Shown here piece by piece: positions 1 to 9,420 of a stretch of 32,157 bases of DNA. This stretch comes from CG1-02-35-72 sp045046885. Its GTDB lineage: Bacteria > Bacteroidota > Bacteroidia > Flavobacteriales > Flavobacteriaceae. Under the pieces are notes generated by a model. That model ran no database searches and was not told where the DNA came from. It was given only the letters and a program-made list of their open reading frames with translations. The stretch spans positions 1 through 32,157 of the forward strand of contig JASFYX010000001.1 in assembly GCA_045046885.1 (NCBI GenBank). Direction: 5' to 3'. Position 1 is the stretch's first letter. Each line of letters begins with the position of its first letter. The position numbers were made by a program, and so were the translations under genes.

Positions 1-1110
1 GCTAGTTTGTTATACGATCTATTTAGTAAAGCGGGCCACAAAGTTGGCCTGCTTTCTACTGTAAAAATTTTAGTTGCTGATAAGGAATTTAAAGCCACTC
101 ATACCACACCAGATAGCTTAACTATAAATAGTTATTTAGCTAAAATGATAAAAGCAGGTGTTACGCATTGCTTTATGGAAGTCAGTTCTCATGGTATTCA
201 TCAAAAAAGGACTGAAGGTTTAACTTTTAAAGGAGCTGTTTTTACAAATTTAACACAAGATCATTTAGATTATCACAATACATTTAAAGAATATCGAGAT
301 GTTAAAAAGAGCTTTTTTGACGGTCTTCCAAAATCAGCTTTTGCCCTTATAAATACCGACGATAAAAATGGTGAAGTTATGTTGCAAAACACCAAAGCCA
401 AAAAAATCAGGTATGCCCTTAAAAATCCAGCCGATTTTAAAGGTAAAGTTTTAGAAAATAGTTTAGAAGGTTTATTGCTGATTGTAAATAATAACGAATT
501 ATGGAGCAAATTAATTGGCGATTTTAATGCTTATAATATTCTGGCAATTTATGGTGTGGCGTCATTGTTAGGAATTGATTCCTTCGAAACTTTAAGACTG
601 ATTAGTAGTTTAGAAAGTGTAAAGGGACGTTTTCAATATGTTATTTTACCCAACAGAGTAACCATTATTGTTGATTATGCACATACGCCAGACGCTTTAA
701 GTAATGTTTTATCGACTGTTAATAGTATCCGTACAGGGAATGAAAAATTGATTTGCGTGATGGGTTGTGGCGGTGATAGAGATAAAGATAAGCGCAAAAA
801 AATGGGCTATATAGCCTCAAAACTCAGCAATTTAGCCATAATTACTTCAGACAATCCGCGTAGCGAAGACCCAGAAGAAATAATTGCTCAAATAGAATTG
901 GGTATAGAACCTCAAGACTTAAAAAAAGTAATTTCTATTACCAATAGAAAACAAGCTATAAAAGCGGCAAGTAAAATGGCAGAATCTGGCGATATAGTTG
1001 TCATTGCAGGAAAAGGTCATGAAACTTATCAAGAAATTAATGGGATAAGACACGATTTTGATGATTATAAAATTGCTTTAAAAATGTTTAATAACGATAT
1101 AAATAACTAG
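1..1110 (+). CDS. murE: UDP-MurNAc-L-Ala-D-Glu:meso-diaminopimelate ligase MurE (5' end outside window)
   Basis: MurE adds the third stem-peptide residue to UDP-MurNAc-L-Ala-D-Glu in the cytoplasm, using ATP. The reading frame is open at base 1 and starts with ASLLYDLF, which in MurE follows directly after the P-loop GTNGKTT. Roughly 115-120 N-terminal residues, including that loop, therefore lie before the window, and the TTG at position 7 is not a real start. The Mur ligase middle domain (TNLTQDHLDYH near codon 80) and C-terminal domain (YAHTPDAL, GKGHETYQ) are present. The motif DNPR at 850-861 contains the Arg that binds meso-DAP rather than lysine, so a DAP-type peptidoglycan is expected, as usual for Gram-negative Bacteroidota. 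It is followed 3 nt later by mraY, in the same operon. Confidence 0.95.
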   Translation, partial: ASLLYDLFSKAGHKVGLLSTVKILVADKEFKATHTTPDSLTINSYLAKMIKAGVTHCFMEVSSHGIHQKRTEGLTFKGAVFTNLTQDHLDYHNTFKEYRDVKKSFFDGLPKSAFALINTDDKNGEVMLQNTKAKKIRYALKNPADFKGKVLENSLEGLLLIVNNNELWSKLIGDFNAYNILAIYGVASLLGIDSFETLRLISSLESVKGRFQYVILPNRVTIIVDYAHTPDALSNVLSTVNSIRTGNEKLICVMGCGGDRDKDKRKKMGYIASKLSNLAIITSDNPRSEDPEEIIAQIELGIEPQDLKKVISITNRKQAIKAASKMAESGDIVVIAGKGHETYQEINGIRHDFDDYKIALKMFNNDINN

Positions 1111-1113
1111 TAA

Positions 1114-2337
1114 ATGTTGTATTATTTGTTTCAATATTTAGAAAATAATTTCCACTTAGCAGGTGCTGGATTGTTTCAATATATATCGTTTAGATCGGCA
1201 TTAGCCATATTGATGTCATTGTCATTTTCGACAATTTTTGGTAAAAGAATAATAGATTATTTAAGAGCACAACAAATAGGCGAAACTGTTAGAGACCTTG
1301 GTCTTAAAGGTCAAAAAGAAAAATCGGGAACCCCTACTATGGGTGGTATCATCATTATTTTGGCAACTTTAATTCCCGTTTTATTATTGGCAAAATTAGA
1401 TAACGTATATATCATTATATTGATTGTCACCACTTTATGGATGGGGCTTATTGGCTTCTTAGACGATTATATTAAAGTATTTAAAAAAGATAAAGAAGGT
1501 CTTAAAGGTAAATTTAAAATTTTCGGTCAAGTAGGATTGGGGTTGTTTGTTGGCGCTATGTTGCATTTTAATCCTAATGTGACTATTAAACAAAGACTAC
1601 ATACAACTGATATTTCTCATGTTGTTAAAGCTTCTCAAAAATTTGGCAAAGCAGAGAAGTCTTTTAAAACAACTATTCCCTTTTTAAAAAATAATGAATT
1701 CGATTATAAAAGTCTAATCAGTTGGATGGGCGAAACACCTGCCAAATACACTTGGATTCTATTCATATTAATAGTTGTATTTATTGTTACAGCCATATCT
1801 AATGGGGCAAATTTAACCGATGGTATTGATGGCTTGGCGGCAGGCTCATCGGCAATTATTGCAGCTGTTTTAGGCGTTTTTGCTTGGGTATCTGGTAACA
1901 TTGTTTTTGCCGATTATTTGCGCATAATGTACATACCAAACTCAGGCGAAATGACCATTTTTATCAGTGCATTTATGGGCGCTTTAGTAGGATTTTTATG
2001 GTACAATACGTATCCCGCACAAATATTTATGGGAGACACAGGTAGTTTAACCATAGGTGGTATTATAGCTGTAATAGCGATTGCTGTAAGAAAGGAATTA
2101 CTCATTCCATTGTTGGCGGCTACTTTTTTAGTAGAGATACTCTCAGTTATGATTCAAGTAGGTTATTTTAAATATACAAAGAAAAAATTAGGTATTGGAA
2201 AACGTGTCTTTTTGATGGCGCCTTTACATCATCATTTTCAAAAGAAAGGCTATCACGAAAGTAAGATAGTGATGCGTTTTTTAATTATAGGAATTATGCT
2301 TGCTGTTTTGAGTATTATAACTTTAAAAGTGAGATAA
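1114..2337 (+). CDS. mraY: Phospho-MurNAc-pentapeptide transferase MraY
   Basis: Integral membrane enzyme that transfers phospho-MurNAc-pentapeptide from UDP to undecaprenyl phosphate, giving lipid I. About ten hydrophobic segments are visible. Family motifs seen: GTPTMGG near residue 75, LDDYIK near 115, NLTDGIDGLAAG near 235, GDTGSL near 310 and the histidine loop APLHHHFQKKG near 370. At 407 residues it is longer than the roughly 360 of proteobacterial MraY. The extra length is a loop around residues 155-205 (HFNPNVTIKQRLHTTDISH and following), an insertion that I believe is common in Bacteroidota. The ATG lies 3 nt after murE, and murD starts 1 nt after the stop, so the genes are cotranscribed. 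Confidence 0.96.
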   Translation: MLYYLFQYLENNFHLAGAGLFQYISFRSALAILMSLSFSTIFGKRIIDYLRAQQIGETVRDLGLKGQKEKSGTPTMGGIIIILATLIPVLLLAKLDNVYIIILIVTTLWMGLIGFLDDYIKVFKKDKEGLKGKFKIFGQVGLGLFVGAMLHFNPNVTIKQRLHTTDISHVVKASQKFGKAEKSFKTTIPFLKNNEFDYKSLISWMGETPAKYTWILFILIVVFIVTAISNGANLTDGIDGLAAGSSAIIAAVLGVFAWVSGNIVFADYLRIMYIPNSGEMTIFISAFMGALVGFLWYNTYPAQIFMGDTGSLTIGGIIAVIAIAVRKELLIPLLAATFLVEILSVMIQVGYFKYTKKKLGIGKRVFLMAPLHHHFQKKGYHESKIVMRFLIIGIMLAVLSIITLKVR

Positions 2338-2338
2338 A

Positions 2339-3685
2339 ATGAAAAAACTAGTAGTACTTGGAGCCGGTGAAAGCGGAGTAGGTGCTGCTATTTTAGGGAA
2401 ATTAAAAAATTACGATGTTTTTGTTTCAGATTTCGGAACAATAAATCAGAAATATAAGGACGTTCTTTTACATAACAATATTCAGTTTGAAGAAGGTAAA
2501 CATACCGAAAGCAAAATATTTGAGGCCAATTTAGTGGTTAAAAGTCCGGGTATTGCAAACACAGTTTCCATAATTGTGGCACTCAAAAATAAAGGCGTCA
2601 AATTTGTTTCAGAAATTGAGTTTGCGTCACGGTTTACAGCGGCTTTTATTATTGCTATTACGGGTAGTAACGGTAAAACAACAACCAGTCTTTTAACACA
2701 TCACATCCTAAAAAAAGCAGGATTTAATGTGGGATTGGCGGGAAACATAGGAGATAGTTTTGCTTTACAAGTGGCTCAAGATAATTACAATTATTATGTT
2801 CTTGAGATAAGTAGTTTTCAGCTAGACGATATAGAAAATTTTAAGCCAAATATTGCAGTGATAACAAATATTTCTGAAGATCATTTAGATAGGTATGATT
2901 ATAAAATGGATAATTATGTGGCTTCAAAAATGCGCGTAACCGAAAATCAAACGAAAGCAGATTATCTTATTTATGACGCAGACGACGCTTATTTAAAAAC
3001 TGAAATTAATAATACAAAAGCCCAATTGTTACCTTTTACAGTAGAAAATGAAGAAGAATCGTTTTTAGATAAAAGGGATGGGGCGCAATTGAATAACAAT
3101 CAAATAATAATTAAAATAAAAGACACAAAATATAGTATGGAAAAATCAATCTTAACTTTAACAGGTAAGCATAATGTTAAAAATGCTATGGCTGCGGCAA
3201 TGACTTCTACTTTGTTAAAAGTAAGAAAAGAAACCATCCGCGAAAGCTTCGCCGATTTTGAAGGTGCCGAACATCGCTTAGAAAAAGTATTAAAAATACA
3301 AGGTGCCGCGTATATTAACGACTCTAAAGCAACAAATGTTAATGCTACTTTTTATGCCCTTGAATGCATGGATAACCCCACAATTTGGATAGTAGGTGGT
3401 GTAGACAAAGGAAACGACTACACTACCTTACTACCAATGGTTAGAGAACATGTTAAAGCCATTATTTGTTTAGGTGTTGATAATAAAAAATTACTCGAAA
3501 CTTTTAGTAATGTGGTCGATTTTATTATAGAAACAGCTGGTATGGAAGAAGCTGTGAAAGTGGCACATAAATTAGCCGAAGAAAACGATAATGTATTACT
3601 ATCGCCGGCCTGTGCTAGTTTCGATTTATTCGATAATTACGAAGATCGTGGTAGAAAATTTAAACAAGCCGTAAGAAATTTATAA
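2339..3685 (+). CDS. murD: UDP-MurNAc-L-alanine:D-glutamate ligase MurD
   Basis: Cytoplasmic ATP-dependent ligase that adds D-Glu to UDP-MurNAc-L-Ala. The N-terminal Rossmann-like UDP-binding domain starts with VLGAGESGVGAA. The ATP loop GSNGKTTT lies near residue 108. The central domain shows EISSFQLDD and NISEDHLDRYD, and the C-terminal domain shows NDSKATNVNAT and the closing LLSPACASFDLFDNYEDRG, a signature that marks MurD among the Mur ligases. The length (448) is normal. It starts 1 nt after mraY and is followed 6 nt later by ftsW, so it belongs to the dcw operon. Confidence 0.96.
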   Translation: MKKLVVLGAGESGVGAAILGKLKNYDVFVSDFGTINQKYKDVLLHNNIQFEEGKHTESKIFEANLVVKSPGIANTVSIIVALKNKGVKFVSEIEFASRFTAAFIIAITGSNGKTTTSLLTHHILKKAGFNVGLAGNIGDSFALQVAQDNYNYYVLEISSFQLDDIENFKPNIAVITNISEDHLDRYDYKMDNYVASKMRVTENQTKADYLIYDADDAYLKTEINNTKAQLLPFTVENEEESFLDKRDGAQLNNNQIIIKIKDTKYSMEKSILTLTGKHNVKNAMAAAMTSTLLKVRKETIRESFADFEGAEHRLEKVLKIQGAAYINDSKATNVNATFYALECMDNPTIWIVGGVDKGNDYTTLLPMVREHVKAIICLGVDNKKLLETFSNVVDFIIETAGMEEAVKVAHKLAEENDNVLLSPACASFDLFDNYEDRGRKFKQAVRNL

Positions 3686-3691
3686 AATCAA

Positions 3692-4888
3692 GTGAAAACA
3701 CTTTTAAAAAATATTGAAGGAGATAAAGCTATTTGGGCATTGATTGCGCTATTGGCCATTTTTTCTTTTTTACCTGTTTACAGTGCCAGTAGTAATTTGG
3801 TGTATGTTGTTGACAAGGGCACAACTTCGGGTTATTTTTTAAAACATGCTGTGTTATTATTTATTGGTTTCGTTATTATTTATGCGGTACATAAAATTCC
3901 ATATAAATATTTTAGTGCCACTTCGGTATTATTGTTTCCTGTTGTATTGATTCTACTTGTTTTCACGCTAGTTCAAGGAACAAACATTGGCGGCGCCAAT
4001 GCCAGCAGATGGATTCGTATTCCTTTTGTAGGTATCAGTTTCCAAACATCAACCATGGCGGGTGTAATATTAATGATGTATGTATCAAGATATTTAGCAA
4101 AAAACAAAGAGAATATCATAACATTTAAAGAAAGTCTCATTCAACTTTGGTTGCCTGTAGTATTGATTTTAGGACTTATTTTACCGGCTAATTTATCTAC
4201 TGCAGCTATGTTATTTACAATGGTTGTTGTTTTAGTATTCTTAGGAGGTTATCCTTTAAGATATTTAGCCTCTATTGTTGGGATGGGCGTCATTGTTTTA
4301 AGTCTCTTTATTTTAACCGCTAAAGCGTTTCCAACGATTATGCCTAATAGAGTTGATACTTGGATGAGTCGTATAGAAAACTTTGCAAATAAAACAGATA
4401 AACGGGCCAATTATCAAGCTGAAAAAGCCAAGGTAGCTATTGCTTCGGGTAAAATATATGGTAGAGGTCCTGGTAAAAGTGTGCAAAAGAACTTTTTACC
4501 GCAATCTTCATCCGATTTTATATACGCCATTATTATAGAGGAATTTGGTTTTATAGGTGGTGTGGTTGTAGTGTTGTTGTATTTAGTATTGCTGTTTAGG
4601 ATAATAATTGTTGCCAATAAATCTGAAAGTATATTTGGAAGTTTACTAGTCATTGGCGTTGGATTTCCAATAGTTTTTCAGGCCTTTACAAATATGGCTG
4701 TCGCTGTAGGATTGTTCCCTGTAACAGGGCAACCATTACCATTACTCAGTACAGGAGGCACGTCAATTTGGATGACTTGTTTTTCTATTGGGATAATTTT
4801 AAGTGTGAGCAGTCAAAAAGAAATGAAAGAAGTGAGTACAGATAATAATGATAATCCGTTAGAGATATTACATGAAGCAATCGGTTAA
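3692..4888 (+). CDS. ftsW: SEDS-family peptidoglycan polymerase / division protein FtsW
   Basis: FtsW is the septal SEDS glycosyltransferase that polymerises lipid II together with a partner class B PBP. About ten transmembrane segments are present. SEDS features: RWIRIPFVGISFQTS near residue 105, PNRVDTWMSRIENF near 218, GRGPGKSVQKNFLP near 258 and DFIYAIIIEEFGFIGG near 275, then GQPLPLLSTGGTS near 345. The start is GTG, chosen because it gives a normal FtsW N terminus and lies 6 nt after the murD stop. The 3' end overlaps murG by 17 nt. The position between murD and murG, rather than near rod-shape genes, favours FtsW over RodA. Confidence 0.93.
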   Translation: MKTLLKNIEGDKAIWALIALLAIFSFLPVYSASSNLVYVVDKGTTSGYFLKHAVLLFIGFVIIYAVHKIPYKYFSATSVLLFPVVLILLVFTLVQGTNIGGANASRWIRIPFVGISFQTSTMAGVILMMYVSRYLAKNKENIITFKESLIQLWLPVVLILGLILPANLSTAAMLFTMVVVLVFLGGYPLRYLASIVGMGVIVLSLFILTAKAFPTIMPNRVDTWMSRIENFANKTDKRANYQAEKAKVAIASGKIYGRGPGKSVQKNFLPQSSSDFIYAIIIEEFGFIGGVVVVLLYLVLLFRIIIVANKSESIFGSLLVIGVGFPIVFQAFTNMAVAVGLFPVTGQPLPLLSTGGTSIWMTCFSIGIILSVSSQKEMKEVSTDNNDNPLEILHEAIG

Positions 4889-5966
4889 CATATTATTAAG
4901 TGGCGGTGGCACGGGTGGTCATATCTATCCGGCAATTGCTATTGCAAACGAAATAAAAAGAAAGTTTCCCAAAGCTAATTTTTTATTTGTGGGTGCTAAT
5001 GATAAAATGGAAATGCAAAAAGTACCTGAGGCAGGTTATCCTATAAAAGGACTTTGGATTGCTGGTTTTCAAAGAAGATTGACGTTTAAAAATCTTATTT
5101 TTCCACTTAAATTAATCAGTAGTTTGTTAAATGCGAGGATGATAATCAAAAAATTTAAACCAAATGTGGTAATAGGTACTGGTGGATTTGCCAGCGGACC
5201 AACATTGCAAATGGCGACTAGAAAAAATATTCCGACACTCATTCAAGAACAAAATTCTTTCCCTGGGATTACAAATAAAATTCTCGGAAAACAGGTCAAT
5301 AAAATTTGTGTGGCTTATGACGGATTAGAAAAATATTTTCCTAAAAGTAAACTTATCAAAACGGGTAATCCGATAAGGCAAGATATCTTAGATATCAGTT
5401 CAAAAAGAGAAGAAGCACAAAAGTTTTTTAAACTTAAAAAGTCTAAAACGACACTTTTGGTTTTAGGAGGTAGTTTAGGTGCTTATGCTATAAATCATTT
5501 AATAGAAACCCGAGTTGATTGGTTTGCTAAACAAAAAATACAAATTATTTGGCAAATGGGTAAATCGTATAAAAAACAACATCACGGTTATTACGGTATA
5601 AAAGGCGTACAACAACATGTTTTTATAAATAGGATGGATTTAGCTTATGCTGCTGCTGATATTATCATTAGTCGTGCCGGTGCAGGTACTATTTCTGAAT
5701 TATGTGTAGTAGGTAAACCAGTTATTTTTATTCCGTCGCCTCATGTAGCAGAAGACCATCAAACCAAAAACGCACAGTTTTTAGAAGAAAAAGAAGCAGC
5801 CATTTTAATAAGAGAAAAAAATTTAAACACTTTCGACGGTCAGTTTGAAGAATTACTTAAAGATGAAAATAGACAACAACAATTGTCAGAAAATATAAAA
5901 CTTTTGGCATTACCAAATGCCACAAAACAAATAGTAGAAACAGTAGAATTATTATTAGCCGGTTAA
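4872..5966 (+). CDS. murG: Lipid II synthase: UDP-GlcNAc:lipid I N-acetylglucosaminyltransferase MurG
   Basis: Peripheral inner-membrane GT28 glycosyltransferase that adds GlcNAc to lipid I on the cytoplasmic face, giving lipid II. The N-terminal loop GGGTGGHIYPAIAIANEI (residues about 10-27) contacts the lipid diphosphate. The second G loop VLGGSLGA is near residue 195, and the UDP-GlcNAc-binding segment SRAGAGTISEL near 270, followed by PSPHVAEDHQTKNA. Length 364 is normal. It overlaps ftsW by 17 nt, and its TAA shares its last A with the murC ATG (TAATG), which suggests translational coupling to murC. Confidence 0.96.
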   Translation: MKQSVNILLSGGGTGGHIYPAIAIANEIKRKFPKANFLFVGANDKMEMQKVPEAGYPIKGLWIAGFQRRLTFKNLIFPLKLISSLLNARMIIKKFKPNVVIGTGGFASGPTLQMATRKNIPTLIQEQNSFPGITNKILGKQVNKICVAYDGLEKYFPKSKLIKTGNPIRQDILDISSKREEAQKFFKLKKSKTTLLVLGGSLGAYAINHLIETRVDWFAKQKIQIIWQMGKSYKKQHHGYYGIKGVQQHVFINRMDLAYAAADIIISRAGAGTISELCVVGKPVIFIPSPHVAEDHQTKNAQFLEEKEAAILIREKNLNTFDGQFEELLKDENRQQQLSENIKLLALPNATKQIVETVELLLAG

Positions 5967-7366
5967 TGGAAGTAAAAATGGACATACCAAACCTAACACA
6001 ACACTTAAAAACTAGTAAGAATATTTATTTTATTGGTATTGGCGGTATTGGCATGAGTGCGCTTGCTAAATACTTTTTAGGCTTGGGCTATAAAGTTGCC
6101 GGTTACGATAAAACGCTTTCTAACATTACAAAATCACTTTCAGCGTTTGGAGCTCAAATATCCGATTTAGATTCCCCCAATAGTATTCCGAATGGTTTTT
6201 TAAATTTAGATAACACACTTGTTGTCTATACCCCAGCCATTACAAAGGATAATGCTATATTTAATTACCTACAAAAATTTGGATTTGAGCTCTTTAAACG
6301 TTCTGAGATATTGGGAGAAATTTCTCGCAATAATTTCTGTTTTGCGGTATCAGGTACGCACGGTAAAACAACAACATCTACAATGTTAGGACATATTTTA
6401 CACGATAACGATGTAGAAGCCACTTCTTTTTTAGGAGGTATTTCAGAAAATTACAACACCAATTTAATTAAGGGTAAAGCCAATGTATGTGTAGTAGAAG
6501 CCGATGAATTTGACAAATCATTCTTAAAATTGTCGCCAAATATTGCTTGTATTACTTCCACAGATGCCGATCATTTAGATATTTATGGTGATAAAAATGC
6601 TGTAGAAAAATCGTTTTTAGATTTCTCTGAATTGGTTTCTGAAACCGTTTTTGTAAAAAAAGGTATCAACATAAAAGGCAAAACCTTTGCTATTAATGAA
6701 TCGGCCGATTTTATGGCGCAAAATATTCGCATAGAAAATAGCACTTATGTATTTGACGTGACTACACCTAAAGAAACTTTAGATGACGTGACTTTAGAAA
6801 TGCCAGGCGAGCACAATGTGTTAAATGCTTTAGCGGCTATTGCTATGGCCAATACTTACGGTATTTCATTGCCAAATATTGCAAAGTCTCTAAAGAGTTT
6901 TAAAGGTATAAAAAGACGTTTTAGCTATAAAATAAAATCAGATAATTTGATATTGATTGATGATTATGCACATCATCCAACCGAAATTAATGCTTTGTAT
7001 AAAGCTGTGAGTAGTTTGTATCCCGACGAAAATATATTAGCTGTTTTTCAACTCCATCTTTACAGTAGAACACGCGATTTTGAAGAAGCTTTTGTGCAGA
7101 GTTTATCTCAATTTGATAAATTATTACTGTTGCCCATTTATCCAGCAAGAGAAAAACCCATTGAAGGTGTTTCTAGCCAAAATTTAATAAAAAAAATAAA
7201 GAATATTAAAGGAGCGAAAACAGACGATTTTAAATTGGTTGTAGAAAGCGAATTAACTAAAGAGATTACTGCCTCAAATGCAAAAGTAATTGTCTTTATT
7301 GGTGCTGGAGATATTGGTGTAATGGTGGAAAAAGTTACAGAAGAACTTAAAAATAAATTATTGTAA
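5966..7366 (+). CDS. murC: UDP-N-acetylmuramate:L-alanine ligase MurC
   Basis: Cytoplasmic ligase that attaches the first stem-peptide residue, L-Ala, to UDP-MurNAc. The N-terminal nucleotide loop is FIGIGGIGMSALA (residues about 22-34), the ATP loop GTHGKTTT near 130, and the central motif EADEFDKSFL near 175. DDYAHHPTEINAL near 330 is a MurC signature. The ATG chosen overlaps the murG stop (TAATG). A second in-frame ATG four codons later is possible and would remove only MEVK. Length 466 is normal. In this cluster it is followed directly by ftsQ, with no ddl between them, as in other Bacteroidota. Confidence 0.96.
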   Translation: MEVKMDIPNLTQHLKTSKNIYFIGIGGIGMSALAKYFLGLGYKVAGYDKTLSNITKSLSAFGAQISDLDSPNSIPNGFLNLDNTLVVYTPAITKDNAIFNYLQKFGFELFKRSEILGEISRNNFCFAVSGTHGKTTTSTMLGHILHDNDVEATSFLGGISENYNTNLIKGKANVCVVEADEFDKSFLKLSPNIACITSTDADHLDIYGDKNAVEKSFLDFSELVSETVFVKKGINIKGKTFAINESADFMAQNIRIENSTYVFDVTTPKETLDDVTLEMPGEHNVLNALAAIAMANTYGISLPNIAKSLKSFKGIKRRFSYKIKSDNLILIDDYAHHPTEINALYKAVSSLYPDENILAVFQLHLYSRTRDFEEAFVQSLSQFDKLLLLPIYPAREKPIEGVSSQNLIKKIKNIKGAKTDDFKLVVESELTKEITASNAKVIVFIGAGDIGVMVEKVTEELKNKLL

Positions 7367-7373
7367 AAGAGAA

Positions 7374-8093
7374 ATGAAAATCTTTATTAAAATATTTAAA
7401 GTACTGTTTGTTAGTGTTGTAGTTATTTTTATATATAGCTTTTCTATAATGAGAAATACACACAAACCACTTGGTAAAGTCGCTGTAAAAATCACCAACG
7501 ATACGCATCTGTTTTTGCCTTATAAAACAGTTGATAAAATGTTGAAACAAAAAATCATCACCTCTAATTCTACTACAAAAGAAGTAGTATTTTTGAAAGA
7601 TTTAGAAAAATATTTTCAGGCAAATGCTTTGGTAGAAAATGCTGAAGTTTACCGCACTATTAAAGGTAATTTAGGGGTTATAATTACACAAAAAACACCT
7701 ATTGCAAGAGTGCTGAATAACAATAATGTTTATTACCTTGATTCTAATGGCGGTAAAATGCCTTTGTCTAAAAATTACTCGGCCAGTGTGCCTTTAATTT
7801 TGGGTGTTTCTAATAAAAACGATTTAAAATTGGTGTTTAAATTGGCGTCATATATTTATAATGATGCCTTTTATAAAAAACAAATTATTGGCATCACTAA
7901 AAAAAGTAATAACGAATTTGAATTACAAACAAGGCTTGGAAAAGCTGCCGTTTTATTTGGTAGCATAAAAAATATACCTTTAAAGTTAAACAATTTAAAA
8001 GCCTATTATTTGCAGGCTATTCAAAATAAATCGGTTAACAAGTATAAAAAAATAAATTTAAAATACAGCAATCAGGTAGTCTGTACTAAATAA
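7374..8093 (+). CDS. ftsQ: Cell division protein FtsQ (bitopic, POTRA-type)
   Basis: Bitopic divisome protein. It has a short cytoplasmic N terminus, one transmembrane helix at about residues 4-24 (FKVLFVSVVVIFIYSFSI), then a periplasmic region with a POTRA-like part (VENAEVYRTIKGNLGVIITQKTP, written here as its start VENAEVYRT near residue 87) and a beta domain containing YYLDSNGGKMPLS. FtsQ sequences are poorly conserved, so the call rests on this topology, the DSNG-type segment, the length (239) and the fixed place between murC and ftsA. It starts 7 nt after murC and ends 6 nt before ftsA. Confidence 0.88.
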   Translation: MKIFIKIFKVLFVSVVVIFIYSFSIMRNTHKPLGKVAVKITNDTHLFLPYKTVDKMLKQKIITSNSTTKEVVFLKDLEKYFQANALVENAEVYRTIKGNLGVIITQKTPIARVLNNNNVYYLDSNGGKMPLSKNYSASVPLILGVSNKNDLKLVFKLASYIYNDAFYKKQIIGITKKSNNEFELQTRLGKAAVLFGSIKNIPLKLNNLKAYYLQAIQNKSVNKYKKINLKYSNQVVCTK

Positions 8094-8099
8094 GCAATT

Positions 8100-9389
8100 A
8101 TGGAACAAAATAATATTGCCGTAGGATTAGACATAGGAACAACTAAAATTGTTGCTATGATTGGTCGCAAAAACGATTACGACAAAATTGAAGTTTTAGG
8201 TATTGGTAAAGCCAAAAGTCTAGGAGTTCATCGTGGCGTTGTAAATAATATTACACAAACCATTCAGTCAATTCAGCAAGCAGTAGAAGAGGCCGAGGAT
8301 GTTTCGGGTGTTAAAATTAACGATGTAGTGGTCGGTATTGCTGGTCAACACATCCGCAGTTTACAACACAGCGATTACATTACACGTCCAAACGCCGAAG
8401 CCGTTATAGACGAAGCCGATATTGATAAACTCATCAATCAGGTTTATAAATTGGTAATGCTTCCTGGCGAAGAAATCATCCATGTTTTACCTCAAGATTT
8501 TAAGGTTGACGGTCAAGCCGAAGTAAAAGAACCCATTGGTATGTACGGGGGTCGTGTTGAAGCCAATTTTCATGTGGTTGTAGGACAAGTTTCGTCTATT
8601 AGAAATATAGGACGTTGCATTACAAGTGCAGGATTGAAATTATCTAATATTACTTTAGAACCTTTAGCTTCTGCAAGTGCTGTTTTAAACAGTGAAGAAA
8701 AAGAAGCCGGTGTAGCACTTATTGATATTGGTGGCGGTACAACCGATTTGGCTATTTTTAAAGACGGTATTATAAGACATACTTCGGTTATTCCTTTTGG
8801 CGGAAATGTCATAACAGAGGATATTAAAGAAGGCTGTTCTATCATAGAGAAACAAGCCGAATTATTAAAAACAAAATTCGGGTCAGCGTGGCCAGGAGAA
8901 AATAAAGAAAACGAAATAGTTTCTATTCCAGGTTTACGAGGACGCGATCCTAAAGAAATTACCCTTAAAAACTTATCGAAAATTATTCATGCGAGAGTTG
9001 TAGAAATTGTAGAGCAAGTCTATCAAGAAATTAAGAATTACGGACACGAAGAAACAAAGAAAAAATTGATAGCAGGTATTGTTTTAACAGGTGGTGGTGC
9101 ACAACTAAAACACATAAAACAGCTTGTAGAATTTATTACAGGTATGGATACCCGAATAGGATTTCCAAACGAGCATTTAGCAAGCGATTCTAACGAAGAA
9201 TTGTCTAGTCCTGCTTTTGCAACAGCTGTAGGATTGCTAATGAAAGGTTTAAAACAAAGCAATACTCAAGTAGTAGACGAGGCCGAAATGACAGACGCTT
9301 CAGATACAGAAGAAGTTATAGAACCCAAGAAATCAATTTTTGATAAATGGGCAGATAAATTTAGAGATTTTTTAGATAATGCAGAATAA
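8100..9389 (+). CDS. ftsA: Cell division protein FtsA (actin-like membrane tether of FtsZ)
   Basis: Actin-fold ATPase that tethers FtsZ filaments to the inner membrane. Phosphate 1 motif AVGLDIGTTKIVAMIG is at residues about 7-22, the SHS2/1C region follows (GVHRGVVNNI to HVLPQDFKVDG), phosphate 2 ALIDIGGGTTDLAIF is near 205, and the adenosine motif IVLTGGGAQL near 328. The C terminus ends in an amphipathic helix, FDKWADKFRDFLDNAE, as expected for the membrane-targeting sequence. Length 429. ftsZ follows after 31 nt. Confidence 0.96.
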   Translation: MEQNNIAVGLDIGTTKIVAMIGRKNDYDKIEVLGIGKAKSLGVHRGVVNNITQTIQSIQQAVEEAEDVSGVKINDVVVGIAGQHIRSLQHSDYITRPNAEAVIDEADIDKLINQVYKLVMLPGEEIIHVLPQDFKVDGQAEVKEPIGMYGGRVEANFHVVVGQVSSIRNIGRCITSAGLKLSNITLEPLASASAVLNSEEKEAGVALIDIGGGTTDLAIFKDGIIRHTSVIPFGGNVITEDIKEGCSIIEKQAELLKTKFGSAWPGENKENEIVSIPGLRGRDPKEITLKNLSKIIHARVVEIVEQVYQEIKNYGHEETKKKLIAGIVLTGGGAQLKHIKQLVEFITGMDTRIGFPNEHLASDSNEELSSPAFATAVGLLMKGLKQSNTQVVDEAEMTDASDTEEVIEPKKSIFDKWADKFRDFLDNAE

Positions 9390-9420
9390 ACGATAACCCA
9401 ACCCTATAAAACTAATCATA